NCBI GenBank assembly: GCA_028285085.1
Contig: JANQQI010000116.1
Coordinates: forward strand, 1 to 64,000
Reading direction: 5' to 3'
Source of the DNA: Saprospiraceae bacterium
GTDB lineage: Bacteria; Bacteroidota; Bacteroidia; Chitinophagales; Saprospiraceae
DNA: 64,000 nt
A program made the translations under genes and the position numbers. Positions 15,665 through 24,302 of this stretch are shown here, one piece after another; the stretch's first letter is position 1, and every line of letters starts with the position of its first letter. The notes beneath the pieces are model-generated. The model worked only from the letters and a program-made list of their open reading frames with translations. It ran no database searches and was not told the DNA's origin.

Positions 15665-16042
15665 ATGAATCCAAAAGTAGTTCTTGGCCTAAGAGTTTTA
15701 CTCGGTCTTTTTATGTTGATTTTCGGGCTTAACAAGTTTGCGAATTTTATTCCACAGCCGGAGATGTCGGGGGATGCGTTGGACGTTATGATGGGCTTTG
15801 TCAAATCGGGCTACATTATGCCGATTGTAGCTATTGTGGAGATCGTGGCGGGGATACTTTTATTGATTGGACGGTTTGTGCCTTTGGCGTTGGTCATACT
15901 TTTTCCGGTGATGCTTAATGCGTTGCTTTTTCACTTGGCACTTGATCCCGGGGGAGCTGCCGGTGCGGGAGTGGCGGTTGTGCTAAACATCATCTTGTTT
16001 TTTGCTTACAAAGATCGCTTCGCGGGAATCCTCAAAGCTTAA
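15665..16042 (+). CDS. DoxX-like small membrane protein
   Basis: 125 residues from ATG 15665 (an in-frame GTG at 15647 is possible but has poorer context). Four hydrophobic helices are visible: VLLGLFMLIFGLNKF, IMPIVAIVEIVAGILLLIG, LALVILFPVMLNALLF and VAVVLNIILFFAY. The LRVLLGLFMLIFGLNKFANF start and the central region fit the DoxX/DoxD family of four-helix inner-membrane proteins, often linked to thiol/redox or respiratory stress. Monocistronic: a strong terminator lies 25 bp downstream. Confidence 0.85.
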   Translation: MNPKVVLGLRVLLGLFMLIFGLNKFANFIPQPEMSGDALDVMMGFVKSGYIMPIVAIVEIVAGILLLIGRFVPLALVILFPVMLNALLFHLALDPGGAAGAGVAVVLNIILFFAYKDRFAGILKA

Positions 16043-16067
16043 ATCCCAGGATAAACCGTATCGGAGG

Positions 16068-16103
16068 AATGGTGGAACGACTAAGGTGGTTCCACCATTT
16101 TTG
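16068..16103 (+). terminator. Terminator after the DoxX-like gene
   Basis: Perfect 11-bp stem AATGGTGGAAC / GTTCCACCATT with a 10-nt loop, followed by TTTTTG. Confidence 0.85.
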
Positions 16104-16142
16104 CTTGGTGTAGGTTGGCTACAAAATTTTATCTTTACGGGC

Positions 16143-16883
16143 ATGCGTTATTTTGCAGAAATAGCCTATCGAGGAACCGCTTATCACGGTTGGCAACGTC
16201 AACCAAATGCCCCTTCGGTCCAGCAGACCATCGAAGAGGCCTTGGAGCTGATCTTACGCGAAACAATAGAAATTGTTGGCTGCGGTCGTACGGATACTGG
16301 CGTTCACGCTCGACAATACGTATTGCATTTTGACTGCGTCGAGGAATTACCTACCAATTTACTTTCCCGGCTCAATAAAGTCTTGCCACCCGACATTAGT
16401 TTTCACCGACTAGCACTAGTTGATGCGGCCGCTCACGCGCGCTTCGATGCTCATCATCGGGCCTATGAGTACCACCTTCGTTTTAGAAAGGATCCTTTTA
16501 CCACGCAGACCGCTTACTACTTTCCTTTCGCTACACAACTTGATCAAGAGCAGTTGGACGCAGCTGCACGCTTGCTATTAGAATACAGTGATTTCTTTCC
16601 ATTTTGTAAAACCCACTCGGATGTAAAGACGATGCGTTGTGAGTTGTATCGCTCGGAATGGGAAAGTGTCCCTAATGGATTAGTCTTTCATATCGCTGCG
16701 AATCGCTTTTTGCGCGGAATGGTCAGATTGATTGTGGGCATGTGCCTCAATGTCGGGCAAGGCAAAATAGAATTATCAGAGGTGCGGCGCGCGCTTGATA
16801 CGCAAACGCGCTTGACCAAAAGCTACAGCGTTCCTCCCGAAGGACTGTTCCTCACTGATATTCGTTATCCATTCGAGTGGTAG
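16143..16883 (+). CDS. truA: tRNA pseudouridine(38-40) synthase TruA
   Basis: 246 residues from ATG 16143 (MRYFAEIAYRGTAYHGWQRQ), the typical TruA start; the open frame upstream of this ATG runs back into the DoxX gene and is not conserved-looking. The catalytic aspartate is D51 in GCGRTDTGVHA; the second half shows RFDAHHRAYEYHLR and the C-terminal RFLRGMVRLIVG motif. It isomerises U38-U40 in tRNA anticodon stem-loops in the cytoplasm. It ends 1 bp before the convergent acyltransferase-like gene, so the two transcripts must overlap at their 3' ends. Confidence 0.95.
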   Translation: MRYFAEIAYRGTAYHGWQRQPNAPSVQQTIEEALELILRETIEIVGCGRTDTGVHARQYVLHFDCVEELPTNLLSRLNKVLPPDISFHRLALVDAAAHARFDAHHRAYEYHLRFRKDPFTTQTAYYFPFATQLDQEQLDAAARLLLEYSDFFPFCKTHSDVKTMRCELYRSEWESVPNGLVFHIAANRFLRGMVRLIVGMCLNVGQGKIELSEVRRALDTQTRLTKSYSVPPEGLFLTDIRYPFEW

Positions 16884-16884
16884 C

Positions 16885-17781
16885 CTACCACACTTTCCAC
16901 CAAGGCTTACTGACAGATTGTTCAAGATTCGCGATGCGGTAATAGGGAACACTGCGTGCGCCAAATCGCTCTGCAAAGAGATTCGAGGAATTAAAATCGA
17001 GGATCATTGGTCGGCCAGCGTGGCTGCGCAGCAGATTGTCGATCAGTAGCGATTTGGCCCCGGTTTTCTCAGCATCTGGGTGAGCGGGGAGCAATAGAAT
17101 CATCGCGCGGCCGTGACTGTAGAGGATGAAGGTGGCCGCCAGGAGTTGTCCCTGACGATCGGTGATGCCTTGTGCACTGCCCCAACCACGGTGTAGAGCA
17201 TTGTACATAATACGTTGGTAGGCGTGAAAGGCTTGCTCCGTGGCTGGACTTTTTGCGGCCTCATCCCGATATAGTTTGGCAATGATTTCGGGCTTAAGGG
17301 TAGAGGCCGGGATTAGCTCGGCCGCTTCTGCTAATTTCAAATCTTGCTCTGCTCGGGGCAGATAAGCTTCGCGCAATTGCTCGTAGGTATCTTGCAGAAA
17401 GAGTTGATAATTGCGTTGCTCCATTTTGGGAAACGCCAAACTATCTGGGGGTTTGATGCCCTCATTGAGCTGGAAGGCTACCTGCTCGTATTCCGAAGGA
17501 ATCGCTTCGAGAAAAGCAGAGGTGCGCTTGGGTGATAGCAAGTGGATAGAGTAAATACCCGCTTCGCGAATCAGAGTAGGCTGCTGCAAGCGATTGGGAA
17601 TTTCAGTAACAAAAAGCGGTAGAACCGATTCGTAATCACCTTCTACCAGAGCATCCCATTCTTTGGCTACGGTATCCAGATACCATTTATAACCAAAAAT
17701 ATTACCGTTAGTGGCGTAATGGACACAGCTGTTCCATTTTGTTTTATCAATATCTTGATGTGCTATTCTTTCTATTTTCAT
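16885..17781 (-). CDS. GNAT/FemAB-like acyltransferase-fold protein
   Basis: 298 residues, cytoplasmic, no signal peptide. The C-terminal half (about 170-290) has GNAT/FemAB-like features: a helix before QGITDRQGQLLAATFILY, then RAMILLLPAHPDAEKTGAKSL and ILDFNSSNLFAERFGA. These resemble BioF2-like/peptidoglycan-bridge-type acetyltransferases. The N-terminal half (NIFGYKWYLDTVAKEWDALV) matches the degenerate first GNAT repeat found in this group. The donor and acceptor are unknown. It starts 44 bp after the TonB-dependent receptor stop on the same strand and may be cotranscribed with it. Confidence 0.6.
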   Translation of the reverse strand: MKIERIAHQDIDKTKWNSCVHYATNGNIFGYKWYLDTVAKEWDALVEGDYESVLPLFVTEIPNRLQQPTLIREAGIYSIHLLSPKRTSAFLEAIPSEYEQVAFQLNEGIKPPDSLAFPKMEQRNYQLFLQDTYEQLREAYLPRAEQDLKLAEAAELIPASTLKPEIIAKLYRDEAAKSPATEQAFHAYQRIMYNALHRGWGSAQGITDRQGQLLAATFILYSHGRAMILLLPAHPDAEKTGAKSLLIDNLLRSHAGRPMILDFNSSNLFAERFGARSVPYYRIANLEQSVSKPWWKVW

Positions 17782-17825
17782 CTCAATACACGAACAAGTA
17801 AAATCAGAGAAGGTTGGGTATCCAC

Positions 17826-20126
17826 CTACCGAAATTTATAATGGACACGAATCCCGGCATATACGTTACGCGGTAGCCCCGGATAATAATAGCGTGGCGC
17901 AGCTCCTCCAAAACTGGAAGCGTTAATCTGAAACATGCTGGCGTAGCTTTCATCGAATATATTATTAACTCCCCCGAAGGCTTGCAGGGTGAATTGTTGT
18001 AAAAACTCGAATTCGACCCCGGCTTGAAAATTGAGCAGTTGATAGGCCTCAGAATAAAGAGAATTATCATCTCGCAAGGGGAGTTCATCCACAAACTGAT
18101 ACTGGACATTGAAAAACATCGGCTCAATATTAACTTGTGCACTGTAATTCAATTGATGTTGGGGAATGCCGGTAAGCGCATTACCAGAATAATCTTCGTT
18201 ACCGTCCACAAAATCCGTAAATTCATAATCCGTGAAAGTATAGCTCAGTTGGTGCGTCAACCGATGCGTTTCGATAGCACCTAGGTCATGTGTGTAGCTC
18301 ACGGCTAATTCCAAGCCGTTATGTTGGGTCTCTCCGGCACTGAATCCTATGAACTGATCTTCAACTTGCCTGCTGACTAGGAGATTTTCGATTTGCATGC
18401 TGTATGCACTTAGGATAATAGAAAAATCATCGCCCAACTGCCAATGGTTCGTCAATTCTATATTCCAGCCTTCTTCTATTTTTACATTTTGATTCAATAA
18501 ACCACTTGGTAACTGTGCTTCTTCTAGCGTTGGAATAGCGGTACCACGTGCTAGTTGGAGAGAACTTTGCCAATGGAGTTTCGATAGATTAAAAAGTTGA
18601 TGCCACTTGATATCCCCGCGAAAATAAGGGGATAAGCTAGACGGTAAAGTGCGTTGGCTGAAGATGTTAGAGGAATCAGGATTGAACCGGTCTCTAATCA
18701 AATACTCTGCTTGTAAGATATTGATCCCTATAGAGACATTCCAAGCAGATTTAGGTGATAAATCTGCTTGGAGGTAGCCTTGGTATTGATTGCGATCCTC
18801 TCGTATATCGGAAAACTCGGCGCCACGATTTCCGGAGCCATAGACTTCATTCAGTTGCTGATCGTAATCTTCGAGTAAAAAATAACCGCCAAGCGTCAAC
18901 TTCAATCCTTTCACAGCGTGGGGTTTGAGCGTCCAATTGGAGCGGGCACCAATCAGGGAGCTATTTTCTCTCAGTATATTAAATGGCCGGACTTCGTAGT
19001 TACTTCGGAATCCGGCAAAGATCGTTGAGCTTTGTTGTAAAGTCGAGTGAAAGCGCGCAGTGTAGGTACCCCCAGCTAGCAATCGACGATAACTTTCCGA
19101 GCCTTCCACGCTGGCCCAATTTGGGGCCGCTTGCGTCGGATTGTTTTCAAAATCTTCGAGATTTAACGAACTGGGTATAGCTGCTCGGAGTCGGGTAAAA
19201 GTTCCTACAATGGTGAGCGCTTCGTTTTTATTGATGCGTTGCTTATAAACAGTGGAGAGCCCGTAACGTCGGAATCGATTGTTATCTCGGTAGCCATCAC
19301 TGATTTGATCATGGAGATTGACCAAGAGTAGATGGCGATTATCGGGGGCGTGTTTCAGGCGGAGTGTATTTCGGCGCAAGCCATAGTCGCCAAGCGTACT
19401 GCTCGCGGTCAAAACTGATTGTGCATCTCCGCCTAGCTCCGGAGTAGATAACTGGATTAGTCCACCTAGTCGGGCGCCGAGAGTCGAAGGGGTGGGGCCG
19501 CGCAGTACCTGAATACTGCCTAAAGTCGATAAATCAAAATCCTCGAGCACGAGTTCGCTGTTACCATTGTTGAGTGGGATGCCATCGAGGGTGGCTTCGA
19601 GGCGATTGGTGCCAAAGGGACTGCGGCTACCGACACCCCGAATGGCAATTCGGTTGGTGTTGAGGGCGCCTTCTTGCATAAAAACCCCCGGTACGCGATT
19701 GAGTAAAGGGGCATAGGACGATTCATCGTTGCTGGCCAACTCAGCTGTCGTCAGTTTGGTCTTGACAGGTAGTATTTCTGTGTGATTTTCAAATTGCGTG
19801 CTTAAAGCGTAGAGATTTACCATGGCGGTTGAAAAGGCATTCGGCTCGAGCTGGATAATCACGGCACCACTTTTCGGTATTGGGACTGCTTTAGGGATAT
19901 GACTTAAATGATCGATATACAGACTATCGCTATCGGCGCAGGTGATTGTGAATTGGCCCAATGAATCTGAGAATACGCCTCGTTCTTGTGCTATACAACT
20001 TACTTCGGCACTTTGGACGGCTTCACCATCCGTATTGTAAATAACACCACTAATCGTTTGTGCGAGTCCTGCTGTAGTTAGCGTAAGTAACAAGTATAAC
20101 ACACCGGACAACCGAATCCATAACAT
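17826..20126 (-). CDS. TonB-dependent outer-membrane receptor
   Basis: 766 residues. The signal peptide ends near GLAQ (20-23). A CarboxypepD_reg-like domain (about 24-95, ISGVIYNTDGEAVQSAEV) is followed by a plug domain (about 120-230; LLNRVPGVFMQEG, RGVGSRSPFGTNRLEATLDG, QVLRGPTPSTLGARLGG) and a 22-strand-type beta-barrel ending in aromatic-R (VHYKFR). The plug resembles FecA/siderophore-type receptors more than the SusC type, and there is no SusD neighbour, so a siderophore, metal complex or small organic ligand is more likely than a glycan. The acyltransferase-like gene follows 44 bp downstream. Confidence 0.92.
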   Translation of the reverse strand: MLWIRLSGVLYLLLTLTTAGLAQTISGVIYNTDGEAVQSAEVSCIAQERGVFSDSLGQFTITCADSDSLYIDHLSHIPKAVPIPKSGAVIIQLEPNAFSTAMVNLYALSTQFENHTEILPVKTKLTTAELASNDESSYAPLLNRVPGVFMQEGALNTNRIAIRGVGSRSPFGTNRLEATLDGIPLNNGNSELVLEDFDLSTLGSIQVLRGPTPSTLGARLGGLIQLSTPELGGDAQSVLTASSTLGDYGLRRNTLRLKHAPDNRHLLLVNLHDQISDGYRDNNRFRRYGLSTVYKQRINKNEALTIVGTFTRLRAAIPSSLNLEDFENNPTQAAPNWASVEGSESYRRLLAGGTYTARFHSTLQQSSTIFAGFRSNYEVRPFNILRENSSLIGARSNWTLKPHAVKGLKLTLGGYFLLEDYDQQLNEVYGSGNRGAEFSDIREDRNQYQGYLQADLSPKSAWNVSIGINILQAEYLIRDRFNPDSSNIFSQRTLPSSLSPYFRGDIKWHQLFNLSKLHWQSSLQLARGTAIPTLEEAQLPSGLLNQNVKIEEGWNIELTNHWQLGDDFSIILSAYSMQIENLLVSRQVEDQFIGFSAGETQHNGLELAVSYTHDLGAIETHRLTHQLSYTFTDYEFTDFVDGNEDYSGNALTGIPQHQLNYSAQVNIEPMFFNVQYQFVDELPLRDDNSLYSEAYQLLNFQAGVEFEFLQQFTLQAFGGVNNIFDESYASMFQINASSFGGAAPRYYYPGLPRNVYAGIRVHYKFR

Positions 20127-20308
20127 AGCGATTCATATTTTTTGAAAAAGAAAGTAGGTGCTCTTAGAGTAAAATCAATGCTTAAAAGGCATCGAATAAT
20201 TTTGGAAGGTACAAATTTTATTATTTCTTCTTTTTTGACAAAATGGATGGTTCCTAAACCTCACTAAATAGAAGTTGTTCACAAATGGAGGTTGAAATGG
20301 ATTGTAAG

Positions 20309-20393
20309 TATTTGGATTTCAAGATGAAGCTTGTTTTGAGTTTCGTACATGACATGTACGGGCCGAAAAATAGCTGAAATATTGGACTTCAAG
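20309..20393. repeat. 17-bp palindrome flanked by direct repeats upstream of the glycosylase gene
   Basis: CGTACATGACATGTACG (20344-20360) has perfect 8-bp arms around one base. It is flanked 70 bp apart by TTGGATTTCAAG (20312) and TTGGACTTCAAG (20382). The unit ends about 55 bp before the glycosylase start in a 321-bp intergenic region. It could be an operator or a copy of a dispersed intergenic repeat. Apart from this unit the gap shows nothing notable. Confidence 0.5.
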
Positions 20394-20447
20394 GACTTGC
20401 AAGACGTTCTTCTATCTATTTTTAAACAACGTCATATCTCGGACAAG

Positions 20448-21059
20448 ATGCCAAAACGTTTGACTAAGGATTTTTACCAGCGCGAAGATGTCGTGCAGAT
20501 TAGCAAAGAACTATTGGGTAAAGTACTCGTCACCACATTCGATGGGCAGCGTGCCGCGGGTCGGATTGTAGAGACCGAAGCGTACCGCGGCCCCGACGAC
20601 AAAGCCTGCCACGCTCATAATAATCGCTACACCAACCGTTCAAAGATCATGTTTCGCCCCGGAGGGCGGGCCTACATCTATCTTTGCTATGGCATCCATC
20701 ATCTTTTTAATGTAGTGACCGCCTTTGAAGGCATGCCCCACGCGGTCTTGGTAAGAGCCGTGGAGCCGCTAGAGAATATCGATTTGATGCTGGCCCGGCG
20801 CAATTTCACTGCCGTCAAGCCACAATTAACGGCCGGACCGGGCGTTATGAGTAAGGCACTGGGAATCACCCGCGAATGGACCGGCCTGGATATGACGACA
20901 TCCGACAGCCCCATCTGGCTCGAAGATCACGGCGAACAAATCTCCGACCAGGAGATCATCGCTAGCCCAAGAGTCGGGGTTGACTATGCGGAAGATCATG
21001 CACTATGGCCCTGGCGCTTCCGCATCAAAAATAACCGCTGGACCAGCCCTGCAAAGTAA
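20448..21059 (+). CDS. DNA-3-methyladenine glycosylase (AAG/MPG family)
   Basis: 203 residues from ATG 20448 (MPKRLTKDFYQREDV), the family's normal length. An open frame upstream to 20349 reads through the palindrome/direct-repeat region and is not part of the conserved protein. Seen: LLGKVLVT, GRIVETEAYRGPDDKACHA (the catalytic Glu region), RPGGRAYIYLCYGIHHLFNVV, HAVLVRAVEP and the substrate-pocket GPGVMSKALGI. It removes alkylated and deaminated purines in base-excision repair. Monocistronic; C-terminal WPWRFRI typical. Confidence 0.93.
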   Translation: MPKRLTKDFYQREDVVQISKELLGKVLVTTFDGQRAAGRIVETEAYRGPDDKACHAHNNRYTNRSKIMFRPGGRAYIYLCYGIHHLFNVVTAFEGMPHAVLVRAVEPLENIDLMLARRNFTAVKPQLTAGPGVMSKALGITREWTGLDMTTSDSPIWLEDHGEQISDQEIIASPRVGVDYAEDHALWPWRFRIKNNRWTSPAK

Positions 21060-21246
21060 ATATGACGTATTTAGCAGCAATGGTTCTTTCGGTGCCGTTC
21101 CTTTAATGTTTAGTGATTTATTTTAAAATAAATCCACTCCTCACACTATATTACGGGCATCCATTATCGAAAAATCCCTGGTAAATTGTTATATGGGAGT
21201 TTATGCCACGCTTATCTTTAATGTTTTGAAACCACGGTATCCTTAT

Positions 21247-22515
21247 ATGAAGTGTTTATCTACAGTTTTATTTTGGTGTTTGGGCTTATTTGCGGTCACA
21301 GCACAATCTGATTCGTTACGCAACCACGATTTTGTTTATTTACCCAATATCCGCGCGGTGCAATTTCATCTGGATGGCTTACCGCTTACCAATCCTATCC
21401 TTAATCTGGGAGCGGGTGGGCAGTTGCGACTCGCCTTTGATGACCTCAACGAAGATGTTATGGATTATGTCTATGAAATTGTCCATTGCGATCAGGATTG
21501 GACCCCTTCTGAATTGGATGAGCTGGATTTTCTGGATGGTTTTAACGGAGAGCGGATTGAAGAATACGACTTTTCCTATAATACCCTTCGCGATTATACG
21601 CATTACGATTTATGGTTGCCAAACGAGGACGTCCGCTGGACGGTATCGGGTAATTACCTAATACATGTTTATGAGGATGACGAACGTCGACGCCCGGCGA
21701 TTACCCGTCGCTTTATGGTAACCGAATCCATTGTGCGGATTGCGAGTGAGTCGGTGGCCCCCAGCCAGGTGAGCAAATTTCGTACGCATCAGGAAATTGA
21801 TTTCTTAGTAAATCACAAGGGCTTTGAGATTCGCAATCCACGACAGGAAATCACAGCGGTGGTCTTACAAAATGGGCGCTGGGATAATGCCGTTACGGAT
21901 CTCAAGCCAGCTTTCATTAAGGGAGAGGATTTGATTTTTGATTTTCAAAATAAAATTGTCTTTTCGGCTGGAAAGGAACACCGCTTTGTTGATTTACGCA
22001 CCTTTCGCTATTTGACGGAACGTATGGCTGATATCCGGGAAGAGCAAACCCACTACGATGTTGTTCTCAAAAAGGAAGGATCGCGAACCTTCCAAAACTT
22101 CCGTTCTTATCAGGATTTGAACGGTAAATTCGTTATTGAGCACTTGGAGCGCCCCAATGGTGATATTGAAGGGGATTATGCTAGTGTATTTTTTGCCGTT
22201 GGTGTGACGCAGGAGTTATTTGACACTGAAGTATATTTGGTAGGTAATTTTACAGACTGGCTCATCAAGCCCGAATATAAAATGGTGTACAATCCGGCAG
22301 TGGGGGCCTATGTGGGCCGGGTTTGGTTGAAACAAGGGTTCTATGATTATCTGTACGTTGGACTCACGGAAGGCTCAACCGAACCGGATTATGAAACTTT
22401 TGAAGGGAATTGGCACGAAACGGAAAACGAGTACCAAATTTTAGTATATTATCGGCCGTTCGGACAGCGTTTCGACCGCCTAATCGGGGTACAAACCTTA
22501 TCCGTTAATCGGTAA
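21247..22515 (+). CDS. Type IX secretion system plug-type protein (DUF5103)
   Basis: 422 residues from ATG 21247 (MKCLSTVLFWCLGLFAVTAQ, a signal peptide). An upstream in-frame ATG at 21193 would bury the signal peptide and is rejected. The body matches the DUF5103 family: YVYEIVHCDQDWTPSELDEL, YDFSYNTLRDYTHYDL and the C-terminal YRPFGQRFDRLIG. In Flavobacterium johnsoniae a protein of this type (Plug) closes the SprA translocon channel before cargo binding; the role is periplasmic/outer-membrane. It fits with the T9SS-tagged subtilase at 56641. A hairpin follows about 110 bp downstream. Confidence 0.85.
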   Translation: MKCLSTVLFWCLGLFAVTAQSDSLRNHDFVYLPNIRAVQFHLDGLPLTNPILNLGAGGQLRLAFDDLNEDVMDYVYEIVHCDQDWTPSELDELDFLDGFNGERIEEYDFSYNTLRDYTHYDLWLPNEDVRWTVSGNYLIHVYEDDERRRPAITRRFMVTESIVRIASESVAPSQVSKFRTHQEIDFLVNHKGFEIRNPRQEITAVVLQNGRWDNAVTDLKPAFIKGEDLIFDFQNKIVFSAGKEHRFVDLRTFRYLTERMADIREEQTHYDVVLKKEGSRTFQNFRSYQDLNGKFVIEHLERPNGDIEGDYASVFFAVGVTQELFDTEVYLVGNFTDWLIKPEYKMVYNPAVGAYVGRVWLKQGFYDYLYVGLTEGSTEPDYETFEGNWHETENEYQILVYYRPFGQRFDRLIGVQTLSVNR

Positions 22516-22625
22516 TTCAACGCTTATTTTATGCTGCTCTTATTTGAAGTGAAATCACCTTTATCGAAACGAATGGAGGTGTAAATGTGAGTTTTAATCC
22601 ATAATAAGCAACCTTTGATATAAAT

Positions 22626-22653
22626 AATTGCTCCTTTAGGCCGGGCAATTTTT
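22626..22653 (+). terminator. Probable terminator after the plug gene
   Basis: Stem AATTGCTC / GGGCAATT with one G-T pair and a 9-nt loop, followed by TTTTT. Moderate strength. Confidence 0.5.
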
Positions 22654-22690
22654 AGTATTGCAACGTTCATCAAAACAACCACACATGTAT

Positions 22691-24130
22691 ATGAAAAGCC
22701 TACTCTCCCTGTTATTTAGCAGCCTGTTTTGCTTGATCACCCTTTCCGCACAGGATAGCTGGTCATTGGAAAGATGTATTCAATATGCAACACAAAATAG
22801 CATTTCGATCAAACAGGCCGAAGTGACGGTACAGAATAGCGAAGCGACCCAAAAGGGAAATAAATTTGCGCGTCTTCCGAATCTGAATGCACGTACATCC
22901 GGTGGTTACCAATTTGGACGTACCATTGACCCGGCTACCAACGTCTTCTCGAATCAGTCGATTGGTTCGAATAGCATCTCTTTGGAAGCGGGCGTAACTC
23001 TGTTCAATGGTAACCTGATCAATAATTCGATCAAGCAAGGGAAATTAGATATTGCAGCAGCTCGTGCCGACGCTCAGGATGCTGTCAATAATTTGTCGCT
23101 TAATGTTGCTGCTGCTTACCTCAATGTCTTATTTGCCGAGGAGCAACTCGACAATGCGCGTACTCGCTTGCAGCAATCACAAGCTCAACTGGAGCAGACC
23201 GATAAGCTCATCCAGGCAGGATCGCTTGCCGAAAATGAACGCTTCCAGATTTTGGCTCAGATTGCCACCGATGAGCAGGCCGTTGTCACTCAAGAGAATA
23301 ATGTGACCATCGGTTACCTTGACTTGAAAAATTTAATGCAACTCCCACCCGAGGAAGAGCTGAAGATTGAAAAACCTGAGGTATTACTACCCGTGATTGA
23401 CCCCACAGGTTTTGAGTTAGGATCGGTGTATAGCCAAGCCTTGTCTACCCAGCCCATTATTCGTGCGGGTGATTTGCGAATTCGCAGTGCACAGTTGGAT
23501 GTAGATATTGCCAGAGCCGGAATGCTTCCTTCTCTAAGCTTATTTGGAAATCTTCGAACGGATTATAACAGTAAGGCCCTGGATTTCGCTGCGCCAAATC
23601 TGGATAACGCACAACTTGTATTTGGCCCCGAACAACCCGTGCAGATTGATGGTGCGAACGCTTTATTGAGTGAACAAAATTTGATCGGTGTGGATTTTCC
23701 CAATCGCAAATACACTGATCAATTGTCCGATAACTTTGGTCAGAGTGTGGGCGTGAGTTTGAATATTCCAATCTATAACAATCACCGGAATGTGGTTGCC
23801 ATGGAGCGGGCGCGGTTGAATATCATTAATACAGAATTAACCAACGATCTTAATAAACAACAACTTAAAGCGAATATCCAACGAGCGATCGCCGATGCGA
23901 AAGCGGCTCAAAAGGCTTTGAACGCCGCCGAAAAATCAGCAGAGGCCCTGACCGTTAGTTACGATAACTCCCAAAAGCGTTTTGGCTTGGGCGCGATCAA
24001 TACTTTCGAACTAACCACGGCGAAAAATCAGTTGGATCAAGCAAAAATCGATCTTACCATTGCGCGATTTGATTACCTGTACAAGGTGAAAATTGTAGAA
24101 TTCTATCAAGGTAAAAAACTTAGTCTTTAA
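22691..24130 (+). CDS. TolC-family outer-membrane efflux protein
   Basis: 479 residues from ATG 22691; ATG 22685 is equally possible, and the TTG at 22658 is less likely. The signal peptide ends after LSAQ. The two TolC halves are clear: LERCIQYATQNSISIKQAEV at the N-terminus, a coiled-coil AAYLNVLFAEEQLDNARTRL, and the matching C-terminal AIADAKAAQKALNAAEKSAE, YDNSQKRFGLGAINTFEL. It is followed 172 bp downstream by an HlyD-like adaptor but by no inner-membrane pump, so it may pair with an ABC or RND permease encoded elsewhere. Confidence 0.9.
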   Translation: MKSLLSLLFSSLFCLITLSAQDSWSLERCIQYATQNSISIKQAEVTVQNSEATQKGNKFARLPNLNARTSGGYQFGRTIDPATNVFSNQSIGSNSISLEAGVTLFNGNLINNSIKQGKLDIAAARADAQDAVNNLSLNVAAAYLNVLFAEEQLDNARTRLQQSQAQLEQTDKLIQAGSLAENERFQILAQIATDEQAVVTQENNVTIGYLDLKNLMQLPPEEELKIEKPEVLLPVIDPTGFELGSVYSQALSTQPIIRAGDLRIRSAQLDVDIARAGMLPSLSLFGNLRTDYNSKALDFAAPNLDNAQLVFGPEQPVQIDGANALLSEQNLIGVDFPNRKYTDQLSDNFGQSVGVSLNIPIYNNHRNVVAMERARLNIINTELTNDLNKQQLKANIQRAIADAKAAQKALNAAEKSAEALTVSYDNSQKRFGLGAINTFELTTAKNQLDQAKIDLTIARFDYLYKVKIVEFYQGKKLSL

Positions 24131-24302
24131 GCAGTAAAGTCATTTAACCAAGACCACATCTCTTAAGGGCTGGTATCTCCGCTACCCGAAAGGTTTGAAA
24201 ATGCAGTCTGTGCACTGATATTTTCGCTTTCTTTCTGTGTAGTTATACCTTTATGCTATCAAGTATCACATTATTGCTTCCGAAATTATAACATCAAACA
24301 AA

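Noticed and set aside
16002-16142. N-terminal extension of truA into the DoxX gene
   Set aside because: The typical TruA N-terminus begins at ATG 16143, after a strong terminator, so the extension is not translated.
20349-20447. N-terminal extension of the glycosylase frame
   Set aside because: It translates the palindrome/direct-repeat region and lies before the family's conserved start at 20448.
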